Below are positions 27,598 through 40,000 of a stretch of DNA of 64,000 nucleotides, piece after piece (positions within the stretch are counted from its first letter, which is position 1; every line of letters starts with the position of its first letter). The stretch spans positions 54,075,400-54,139,399 of the forward strand of contig OZ022507.1 in the NCBI GenBank assembly GCA_963989385.1, written 5' to 3'. The translations under genes were made by a program, and so were the position numbers. The DNA comes from Ctena decussata (Eukaryota; Mollusca; Bivalvia; Lucinida; Lucinidae). The notes under the pieces were generated by a model. That model was not told the DNA's origin. It saw nothing but the letters and a program-made list of their open reading frames with translations, and made no database searches.

Positions 27598-30500
27598 AAA
27601 CTCCTAGCGCCCTCTGATCGATGCGTTATTTGGTTTTCAAAGATAAAAGATGCAAAAGAAAAACAACATTCGTATAAACTGCTTTGACATTGTAGTCTTT
27701 TTTCTCTTACCTCATTTTCTTTGCCACTTATAACAGCGTCTGGGACAAGACTAGACACACCCCCTATATTTATGTCAGAAGAACTTTGGCACTTATCATC
27801 GCTCGTGTATGTAAATATTGCTAAACCATTGTCATCCATACAAACACTGGAACCACTACTGACGACGCGTACGTCACAAATACAAGCTTCCGTCATGCTG
27901 GTAGCCACTGATAGATTGTATGACGTCACTGATCCGGGTGGTGTGGTGATATCGGTCGTCAAAACGAGGCTTGAACCTTTCACTATAGATGTATCACCAT
28001 ATAACGCTTTCAGTGTAATATTTGGTGCTTCTGTCTGAAAAGAAAATAAAATCTCTCAGATTCAAGGGAGTCAAATGAAGCAATGGGGAACAGCTAAAGT
28101 AGGCAAGCAATAATCCGTGACGTGTTCAAATCCTGAACAAAACGATCAATTTGGATTATAAAAAGAAGGTAGTAAAATATGACATGTTACTTTCTTGATA
28201 TTTCTCTTTCTTCATGCTTCTTGAAAAACTGTATTTTGCCCATTTTAACGCGCCTTTGCATAAGCCAAAGAATGCTTATATGATATCCTTTGTGTGCGTG
28301 TACATGCGTATATGTACACGTGCGCGTTTTCGTGCTCGTCCTCGCGCGCGCGATCAAAAACTTCACCTTTTGCGTGTATCTCATTATTCTAAGCATCCAA
28401 AGGGCTAGAGTCTTTAACCCTGCTACATGGTAACATCAGGGGAAGGGCAACTGAACGCAGCTACGCATATTGGACCACGACTTATGATATACGGTTCATT
28501 GAGCATACATATTTAGGTTCACCTGTTGCGTTCGGCTCAATTGCTAACAATCAACAGAGAGAGAGTTTTCAAATGACCTACATGAAAAAGAATAAGACCA
28601 ACTGTGTGACCTTATTTAACAGAAATGATGCGTTCAGCTCAGTTTGTATACCGACTTCATACTAAGTACACAGATCTTGGGAAAGACATCTATATGCAGT
28701 GAAACATACGTTATATTGATCTATATTTGCTCATTGTTCGTAAAGATAAAAACTTCAACTGTTTTATGTCCGTTTATCGGAAACTATAAGAGTTACAGTC
28801 CTAATATACTCCTCATCAAAAGTTTAGCACATTTCAGCTCTATGGTACCTTTGCTACAAATTCTGCAGAAAACTAGCAAACTATCAAACAACGATATAAT
28901 TTATGGATTTGGAAAGATGGAATACTTGAGCATATGCCTGATGACATTTTTGTCCCAAATTATCAGGTAAAAAATGTTTGGCGGGTTGACATTTTTGTGT
29001 AAAATAATAGATTTTTATCTTTTATTTTCCGCATATAAAATGTCGTGCTAGGAAAGAAATGTCTCACGTCAGACAGGAGACCACGGAAACAGCGTGTTAT
29101 ACATAAAAATTTGAAGTGTCAGTATCAAAGACCGACAGTTTTCAGTAAGACAAAAATGATAAGAATTCATACGAAAAATGCATTGTTAATGATTAAGAAT
29201 ACAAGTATTGACAAGAGTTTCTTTCATATCTGATTTAGAAATGACTGAGCCACAATCAATGTAGCAAATTACGATTTAACATGTCGTCTACAGACTATGG
29301 TTATTTAGTATGTGAAAGAAATAAAACTGATGATGTTTTGGAAACAGTTTTAAAAAGTGTCAAAAATTGTACTTTAAGTACAGTAGTCTTAACTTTTGTC
29401 GTTGAGTATCCAAACAGACGCAGGGTTTCAAAAATCCAGTGTGTAGGTATTTTCATAGAACATTACTGCTTCGAATAAGATCCATAACCACACATTTTAC
29501 TTATAAGAAGTCCCCTTTATCAGTTATTTCTGTTGCATACTTCACAAATAATCATATGCTAAACTTTTGGCGAGGAGTATATTTGAAATAACCCTACATG
29601 TACATCTGGAAATAACCACATAATGCAATGAACTATATCCGAACCGCGACACGAGAAAACCAACAAAGTGGTTGTGCGCACAGCACAGACTCAGATCAGT
29701 CTGGGCATCCGCCCAGTCTGATCAGACTCTTCGCTTAGCGCTTAAAGGGTAGCTAAGGGTCTAAGCTACCTCTATGCGGACAGCGAAGACTCTGATAAGA
29801 CTGGGTGAATGCCCATGCTGATCTGAGTCTGCGTTGGGCGCACAACCACATTGTTGGTTTTCTCGTGTCGCGGCTCATCTGGTATCGACATACGTGTTAT
29901 TGGCCAGTGATTACGCCTCATATTTTTTAACACTAATTCACGGTGTTTCACAATACTTGGGGTGATGGTTCTGGCTGAAACTGTATTGACTAGTTGTAGG
30001 TCAGTATGACCCATATCCCATGGTCCAGTGATTCGAGCAAATATTTCTTACACCGTTGTATGGCTTGTATTATATTTGGTGTAATGGTACATTCGGATAT
30101 AGTGGCTATCTTTGCCAGATGGAATAGCTTCTGGCAACCTGTCACGGATTATGAGACTTTAAACCGAGGTCTTGTCTCCATATGACCTCTTTGTTGGTTG
30201 GACGTTACACCCGAGTTCACTCACTCACGCATTTCTGAAACCAGGAGCATACCAAGCAAGCACACAACGTTGATTCACAATGAATCAACGTCGATTCAAT
30301 ATCATGATGTTGAATCAACGTTGATTCGATTTTGGTTCAACGTTGCGTGTCCAGTTTTACGTGTTTGCTGTACCAAATGAGTTACATCGTCATGCACTTA
30401 ACTATTATACAACCTATTATTAATTAACTAAGTAATATATAGCACTTTCACTGGGAAATCGGTCTGTACCGTACTGGTGACGTTTCTTTTTTTCATACAG

Positions 30501-33500
30501 TATGACCTCCGCTTAATACAGCTTGACCTCCTACCTATACGGTTGACCTCGTGTCATATTGATTAAAACCTTCGATCTATACGGAAATCCACGCATCCGA
30601 TTGGTTAAAAGTTCTGGTCACGCAAGGGCGCTCTCCTGGCTGGATGATGTATTGACCGTCAGCTAAAAGTTAATTAATAAAAATGTCATTAATCAAGTGT
30701 TTTCGTATTGGACCAGTTACAGGTCCGCGGTCAGCTGTATTGGCCCTCGGCCTTCGGCCTCGGGCCAATACAGCTAACCTTGGACCTGTAACTGGGCCAA
30801 TACGAAATCACTTAATTAATAACATTATATTATGAGTAGTTTCTTTACCATCACTGGAAGGAAGCCATCTATCACTTCAATTTTCTCAGCAGTTGACCAT
30901 GCCAATGTTTCATTCAGGTAAACTTCTAAGTTTAGAGAGACACTGTCACCTGGCATGGCGTAAGAAGGAACCCGGGCTACAATTTCCACAAAAATATCGC
31001 CGTCGCCTGGCTTCCTTGTAGTAGAATTAAAACCTGCAATATATTTTAGACACCATTTTTAGGAAAAGAAAAGAAACTAAAGGCAAACGAGGACTGCGCA
31101 TGCGCGGAAAAGACGGCAAATTTTCAGTCTGCTCTGGGCACTCTTGCCGTTTGGTTTTAATGGCAAACTTACACTGGGAAATTGGAACATCTTAACTATG
31201 TCTTTGATTGTCCTAAAGCACGAACAGTTTTGGTTTGGAATATAAAAATGTGTCTGAAAGATGAAAGATGCAAGTGGACCGGCAAATAGTGCAGGAGAAG
31301 TCTGACCTGGGTCTGCACTCTCTGTTGAGAACTATATGTTCCAATACTGAGAAATTTACAGTACAACCGGTCCTATTAGATGTGAACTTTGAAATAGTCT
31401 AAATTAAACAATCGTCATGAACAAAGTTTTTGGAATTTAGGAGTTATCCACTGATTAGGTTAATATGCACATGATGTTCCAACTCCAAACATATATTTTA
31501 GTGCCAAACCTGAAGATAACTGTTGTGCCATTCTTAGACCTTCTTCTGGCGTCAACTTTCTCCTGAAGTATTTCGAACACCAAATATTTCGAATAAGATT
31601 CACGAAGATCGGACACATGGGCAGCTTAAATCGTGCCTCATTTTATTAACCATGGTATATGTATTACGGTAAACTGAGCCGTGACACGAGAAAACCAACA
31701 AAGTAGCATGTGCGCCCAGCTTAGACTCAAATCATAATCGGCTCAGTCTGACCAGGGTCTTCCATGTGCGCTAAAAGGGTAGCTAAGGGCTAAGCTAGCT
31801 CCATGTGGACAGCAAAGACTCTGATCAGACTGGGTGGATGCCCAGGCTGATCTGAATCTTCGCTGGGCGCATATGCCACTTTGTTGGTTGTCTCGTGTCG
31901 CGGCTCAATTGAGGTCTCCTTGAATCTATGTGGGTTAAGCCCTGTCCTTCTGGGCCAGCGGTCAGAGTTCAGATCCCTGCGGTTGTGGTATTCTTTTAAA
32001 TCGTAAATAGGTTCCATTGCACATAGCCTTTCATTTTCTACTAGATATGACTGAAATACAGTTGAAAGACTCCTACCGCAACACATTATACCGTATACGC
32101 GGTAATTTTCGCGGATTCAAATTTTCGCGGCTAAGGGTCAAAAACATAAACATAAATTTTCGCGATTGTTAATTTTCGCTGTTAATAACATGCGCGAAAA
32201 GCAAAACTACATCTTTTTCACTTGAGCAAGTTCCTTCATTAAACCTGCAGCGGTCCCGCAGGTTAATGAAAGAACTGCCTCCAGTGAAAAGTACCAGCAA
32301 TTACCGAAGCAAATAGAAACAAAATATATGAACACTGTGTCTACAGAAGATACTTTCTTAGAAACAGGAAATTATTTCACGATTTAATGTTCGCGGTTTC
32401 TAAGTGACCGCGAAATGCCGCGAAAAATGGAACACCGCGAAAATTATCTTGTATACGGTAGTACATTGCCGTTACTCCAGCTGATTGTGCTTAACCAGAA
32501 TTTTTGCTTTGATCATCCGATTCATACACAATTGACAGAGAATTAAGACTAAAACTGACCTAGAGATCTGTCGAGAGATAGCCGAATTACGCAAAAAGTT
32601 ACGGTTCCTATTTATGTGTTCCTTTTTGCATGTACGTACTTGATGAACAACGCAACAGCAAGGCTCGTACGTTGTTAAAATTGTCTATCTATCCAATCAT
32701 TCAAACATAAAATGAGCTGGGACACGACAAAACCAACAAAATGGTAATTGCTCCCAGCGATGACTCAGACTATCCTAGGCATTAGCCCAGTCTGGTCAGT
32801 CTTTAGTGTGCGCTTAAAGGGTAGCTAATGCTCTAAAGATCCTACACACAGCGAATACTCTGATCAGTCTGGGCGGATGCCCAGGTTGATCTGAGTCTTT
32901 ACTGGGCGCAATTACCACTTTGTTGGTTTTGTCGTGTCGCAGCTCAAATATAGGCCTATACAGTTTTAAGGAGCAGCCAGTGTACTTTAAGGAGCAGGTA
33001 TTTTATTACGCCGTTACGAGAATTGAAACAGAACAGAACAGGTAATGCATTCTAGCGGTAGCTTAGCCAGAGTGCCAAAAGTTATATAAGCTGCTTGAAA
33101 ATATATTACAAAAAAATCCCAATATTTTTATGTGAAAGTAAATCTTGGTTATACCCAGATCTCAATCAGATTCTAGAGTTCTAAAGTACCCACAACAGTT
33201 TCATTTTAAAAATTGATCACGTGGTCAGCATAGTCCTTGCATATGTCCAACCTTGTATACACCCAAATCCTCTTCATTTGCCGTTTGATGTGTTTTGCAT
33301 CACTTTAAGTGGGACAATTTTATGCTTAGAAAGTCTTGAACACCCATGTTCAAACTATTATATGTCCGTAACAAAAAAAAAAAACACAAAAATGCATGCA
33401 TACCTGTATTTATGGCGTACGGGATTTCTAGCGTCGTTTTCGAGCCATTTATCAGGAAAACTGTGAGGCCTTCTTCATAACATTCAAAACTGTCTCCCTT

Positions 33501-33987
33501 TTGCGATATAGAAATATAACAAGCCGGATATGTATACGTTCCAGTAACCCAAGCATCTACTCTGGCGTCATTTACAGCGTCTTTGAGGCAGATCTTCAAT
33601 GTCCAGTAATCGTGGGTACCAGCTGTGACATTTGTAGGGCCAGTTAGCTCGAAATATAGAGATTCTTGGGAAAACTGTAACAAAAACAAATTAAATATTT
33701 GTTATAAGTGTCTGTTGTTTTAAAAATGAATGCAAATGGAAACACTCTCCTCTTTGAGTTGGCGGGGTGGGGGGGGGGGGGGGGGGGAGGGGGAAGGGGG
33801 CGTGATGGTGCCAGGACGTCCAACTGATTTTGAACAGAGTAGGGCAAGAGCTTACTGTGCTTGCAGCAGGTGCGGATGGGGTTGTTAGGACATGTTTCTC
33901 TCGTCTGTTTTTTTCTTTTCTTTCTACGTCTCTCTGGGAGACGGCCCGATATAGACTGAAATTCTCTCAAAGGGCCGTTAAACCCAA

Positions 33988-34043
<56 letters not shown>

Positions 34044-37000
34044 ATCAATCAATCTCTTTGAGCTGGAGGGGACGGAAAAAGATCGGTGCCATGAGGTGCC
34101 TCTAATTATTGAGCCGCGTCAGGTGACTTCCAACAATGTTGCAATTTGGTCATGTGATACATGTATCAAAATCACCCTTCTCATTTATACAGGGTAATTC
34201 GATACCTCACTTTTGGCTCTATGGCTTGGGTTACTTATATAGATGACTGATGTGACAAGCAAAGGCTCTGGTTAGACTGCATTTATATGCAGTCTAACCT
34301 GAGCCTTTGCTTGTCACCAGTGCCACATTTTGGAAATCACATGTTGTGGCTCAATTATGGATTCGTTTCACTGAGCCTCCAGGGGAACATCGTCATGAGA
34401 ACTGTACAAAAAAAAAAACATTTAATCGCAAGAAATAGTTAAGATGATTAACCTGAAAAGGGCTATTCTTTCCGCAGCTTCAGTACAGTACAAATTCTTA
34501 TATATGGGACACTTAAACGCACTGTAACAATCATAAACAGGGAACAGTTTAATACTGGCCATATACGAGATGCAAATGGAATGGCAGAGAGAGTCGGTCC
34601 TTTAGGAGCAGTCTTATCTTGGACTGCACAGTAAGCGCACGTGTTGAAGCGAATGAGCTGCGACATGATAAAACCAACAAAATGGCATGTGCGCCCAGGG
34701 AAGGCTCAGATCAGCCTGGGCAGCTGCCCAGTCTGATCAGCGTCTTCGCTGTCCGCATGGAGCAAGATTAGACCCTTGGTTATCTTTTAAGCGCACAGCG
34801 AAGGCTCTGAGCAGACTGGACGGATGCCCACTGTCAGGCTGATATGATACATGCTACTTTGAGCAGCAGGAGGACCTGCTATACTGACCAGATTCATAGT
34901 TCTTGTTACAAAGTCGACAGTGTCTGTAGCAGTCGCGCCGGTATCGTTCAGAACAGCCGAGGCGTACACCTGGTAGTCTTTGTCGGCCGCAAAACTGCTG
35001 GTTGGCAAAACAATAGCTGCAAACGTCAGGTTAATTTGGCTATCATATGGAGCTGAAGAAAAGCCGTCGTTCGTTATAATGCCAAAGTTTATAAACGCCT
35101 CGTCGTACTGTAAAGAAATAAAATAGTGACATGCAAATACAAATGAGACACGATAAACAAACAAACTGACATGTGCGCCAGCCGAAGACTCAGATTAGCC
35201 TGGGCATGCGCTCGGTCGGATCAGAGTCTTCGTTGTCCGAAAAGGCTCGCTTAGGCCCTTAGCTACCCATTAAGCGCACAGCAAAGACTGATCAGACTGT
35301 ACGGCTGCCCAGGCTGACTCGAGTCTTGCAACTTTGTTGCGTTTATCGTTTCTCGGCTCAAATACTTGTCAGGTCTTAAAGGACTTCTATGCTTAAGGCG
35401 TGAATTTTCCCCATGATTAAAAAGTTATACGGATCACTCTCTTATGCTTTGCATTTATGACTATGGCATGTAACATGCATAACAAATGAATTTTCAAGTG
35501 TTTCTGTCCATGTAAGGTACGTTAAACATACATTGACGCTGACGTCATTGTTGAGATAAATTATAAATTATTCTCAAAATAATCGTTGAAATAATGATTT
35601 ATTGTATACATTTCACCCTTTTTTGACTTACATTACTTACATAACAGACAACACTGGATAGCTTTGACTATGTGTATGTGACCTTGACCTCATTTCAAGG
35701 TCATGGTACACAATATAATCCTTGAAGTTCACAGTGTTACTGTTGACCATTCTTCTTTGATTTACTGAGTATCGGTCCCCCCCCCCCCCGTGACCCAGCT
35801 TCCCACTCATATATATTGCGTACTTGCATCGCATAAGTCTGCTGCATAAAGGAAATGCTGGGTCACGGGGGGGGGGGGGGGGGGGGGGGGGAAGTACTTG
35901 TATTTTAGTTATAGTGAAGCGTTCTCTTTTGACCGCTTTGACCGGAAGTATAAACATGGTTTTGCTAGTTAAAATGCCAGTCAAGCGTAACAAAACGAAA
36001 ATCATTGCTTTGTATTGTGATATGCGTGTATTCAGCATGCATGTATGACAAAAATGTATGGAATGACTGACTGATTTCAATATTTTTATTACCTCAAAAA
36101 TGAGGTATGTGAAAACATTGAATTTAGAGTAGGTAGGGTCAGACCTGATTATCTCCCCATGTCTTTGGGTCTGAATCACAAATGATCTGATTTCACACGG
36201 TTTTCATATTTGCGGAAGCGCTGCTAAGAAAAAAATTGCACATTTCATAGTTTTGAAAATTCGGACCTGTCGCGCCGGTCTAATGGGGAGAATCCTCGCC
36301 TTAATCATAGAAGTCCTTTTAAATACGCTTGCTTGTTTACCCAATTATCGAGCTCGTTCGATCAGGTTGGATGTATCCTCGTTTGGTTTAAAGTCTCCAT
36401 AATCTTACCAGTGGTGAAAATCGTTAAAATACAAATTATTATGAAACCTGTACGGCCTTCAGAATTAATGAAAATATTTCGGTTGATGTGCTTTTTTTGT
36501 ATCATATAACTGACAAAAAAGAAGGAACAATGCATTTTGATAAAATGATGAGTGTCTCCATAAAAATATGGGTTTCATATCTGGTTCCCCGTTAAGCAAT
36601 GAAATAATGCAACCGCAGCACAATCAATGGAATTCTTGCTCAACATTTTGTATATTGTATTTTCATCAACTGTTAAACGCCTGTACCTTGTATTTTTATC
36701 TCCTGTACCTTGTATTTTTACCACGAAATAAAGCTTGTGAAATCGAAAGTAGGTCATTCTAGTTGGCAAACTAAAATGACCTAGTTGTTTTTTCAAATCT
36801 ATTTTATGGTAAACTCAAGGACGTTTTGATTTTTCAAAGCCGGCCAATCACGATAACAATCAACGGCGAAACTGTAGTAAGAAGTTTGCAGCGATACCTC
36901 ACGATAATGATAGAGCTATAATATGAGGCCTTTGAATTTTGAAAGCACATTTACAGGTTATGTCATAAATGTAATATTAATATAGGTACTGTTTGTCATC

Positions 37001-40000
37001 ATCATATTATGTTAACTTTTCGAGTTCTTTGCAGTAGATCGAGTACATGGATGGATGGATGACTTGCGATCTTACGTACTTTTCAGCTGTATTTCAATCA
37101 TATCAGGTTGGTTGGTTGGTTGATTTGATGCTTAACGTCCACGGTAAACAACTAAGGTCATGTCGGGACGGTCAGTTAACCTAACCACACTATTCCTGGG
37201 CAGGCTTAGACCTCTTAAGCGGTTAACCAGTACTAAGTGCACATACTTTCGCCAGTAACTGACAACTGCCCCTCTTGAATCAGCGGAAGGAGAAACGAAA
37301 GTATGTGGCCAGACCGGGTTTCGAACCCAGGACCTCTGACTTATAAGTCAGGTGCCCTACCGATTGCGCTACGCGGCCCGGCAATCATATCAGGACGATG
37401 GGCATGTGATAATGAAAGGCTGTGTGCAATGGAACCCGTTTACGATAGGAAAGATTCTCGCCTCAAGCGGGCGGGGCTCGAACCCGGTCAGCTATATCAG
37501 TAGGCCAGCGCTTAACCCACACAGCTACTCCTAGATCGAGTACATGTATCACAAATCCAAATAAAGTGAAATTTAGTTTACAGCTGTTTTAATCCCTGGC
37601 GTTCAGGTCTCAAAGAAGCAAAATACGAAATGTTGATATTTCAGTTAGATGGAACAATATGAGAATAGTAAAAAGGAAGTGGCTGCTGACAACCGGTTGT
37701 CATTAGCCTCACAGGCTGCTGACAACCGGTTGTCACTAGCCTCACAGGCTGCTGACAACCGTTTGTCACTTATCTAGATTATTATTGTCTGGAAGTCATT
37801 GAGTTATTCATACAAATAGCTAAAAGATATTTTGCATCACATGCACACAAATTTACCTTCATGGAAAAAAAAGGTTCTACATAACTTTTTCCAGTTACCA
37901 TTACATGCTCTGTCATATAGTTCTTGCAGTTTAGTCAAGCAAATTTGTTTATTTACTGATTCTATCCACTAGGAAAATTAAACTACAAATTCATAATATG
38001 AATACAAGTATAACTACTATAATCATGGAGGCAATTGTGCAAAGAAACATAATTAGCACATATTTCAGAGAAAATTGTTAAGTGGGATTATGAGTTAGTT
38101 CCCTTACAAAGTATGCTTTGAGTTACTTTCCTTGGAAAATCTATATTTTTGCTTTTTCATTTGTAGATTTTTTGTTGTTGTGATTCATTTTTAGCTTGAT
38201 TTAAAGCATAAACCTATTGAGAATTATTTGGGATGTTTATACAATGAACCAATGCTTCCTGTCCTTTAAAATGCATATTAATTTACTAGCCGGTTGTCAG
38301 CAGCCTCACAGGCTAGTGACAACCGGTTGTATCTAGCCATGAGGCTGCTGACAACCGGTTGTATCTAGCCTATGAGGCTGCTGACAACCGGTTGTCACTA
38401 GCCGTCGCCTAGTAAAAATTCTGAAAATAATAATGTGTTACCTGATAAGAATATTCAGCAGAACAGTTTGCACACCTAGAGTACACCGGAAGGAAGGCAG
38501 AAGGAGAAATGCCTCCAAAATTGCTTCCGATTCCATCAACCTTGTATGAACAAAACGAAAATGTCGGTTCGCCACCATCTTTGGTCGCCCCCAGTGCAGT
38601 TTTGAAGTCGAAAGTTCCATTTGGTAATGTGATCGTGAACTTGAATGTTATTTGATTAGAAATACGAACATAAGTCACTCCATCCCATTCCGCAGTCGCA
38701 TTCAAGACAGCGGTAAGGTTGTCAAAAACACTCTGAAAAAAAAAATCCTTCCTCAAACAGTTTTTTATGAGCATAATTGATCTAGTAATGACTATATTCA
38801 CTATGAATTCATATATTGAGCAGGAAATGTTTCAAACTTTTGCCAAACTAGAATGTAAACTTACGGTCGACATCATGTTTTGCCATTAAAAGATCGTATG
38901 GTCAGAAAAAAATAAGTTCATTAAGTACGCTTTTACTCCCAAAGTCATTTAATTCTCTGAAGTATATACATGTATTAACGCGCTAAGCTAAGCAATGCAG
39001 TAATTGTTTTGCTGATGGAAAAGTATACATGTAAGTCAATGGGATTTGAGAACAAGTTGATAAAAGTTTGACACTGTGTATGCTACATGTATATGTTTAT
39101 ACCAAGAATAAGATAACTTGAAAATAATTATTTGTTTGAGAAAATCTGAAGTTTCTGTTGTGAGAATTTCAGAATGTAATGTCAGTGAAAAATTTTCGGA
39201 GCATGGCATACCAAGATGCACTATTTGCCATGCTCCGGAATCAATGACGTCATACATATGTTCCAGTAGTAACTAAGAGTTCATATTGATGTCTAAGCAA
39301 AGTCATCGAGACGTCATTCAGCCAAGGTACTTAGCACAACAGTTGGTAATTCCATTGTTGCTATGGTTAAAGAGCTATGGCGTCATCTCATTTATAACTC
39401 GAGAGGAACATGGCATACAATGTATGACATGCTCCTCTCGAATAATAAGTGAGACGCAAGGCTGAAATTCGTACACTGAAAAAGTGTGATTTCTCAAACC
39501 TCTGAGTATCTGAAAAAATGTAATTCTCTGTAAGTAATGATGCATTTAGGATTACCATCTGCACAAGCTTTAAATCTTTATTTTCATGTGGTAATGGAAT
39601 TGCACGTTTACCAACTATGGTTGAGGAATAACTGAATTGTGGACTAAGCTATGTTCAGTTGGTTCACATGGTGCTTTATATCGGAAAAGGTAATGAGCCA
39701 CGACACGAGAAAACCAACAAAGTGGTTGTGCGCCCAGCACAGACTCAGATCAGCCCGGGCAGCTGTCCAGACTGATCATACTTTTTCCTAAGCGCTTGAA
39801 GGATAGATATGGGTCTAAGCTAGTTCCATGCGGACAGCGAAGACTCTGATCAGACTGGGCGGATGTCCAGACTGATTTTAGTCTGCGCTGGGCGCACAAC
39901 CACTTTGTTGGTTTTGTCGTGTCGCGGCTCAGTCATTTTGCTATTAACATACGTACACCAGAACGTTTGTTCCGTCTCAGGCGTGCATCTTCAATACTTG

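Noticed and set aside
38409..38801. The open frame beyond the exon 3 borders (MNIVITRSIM... start)
   Set aside because: The upstream part is intron with a poly-pyrimidine tract and AG acceptor at 38733; the true exon is 38442-38732.
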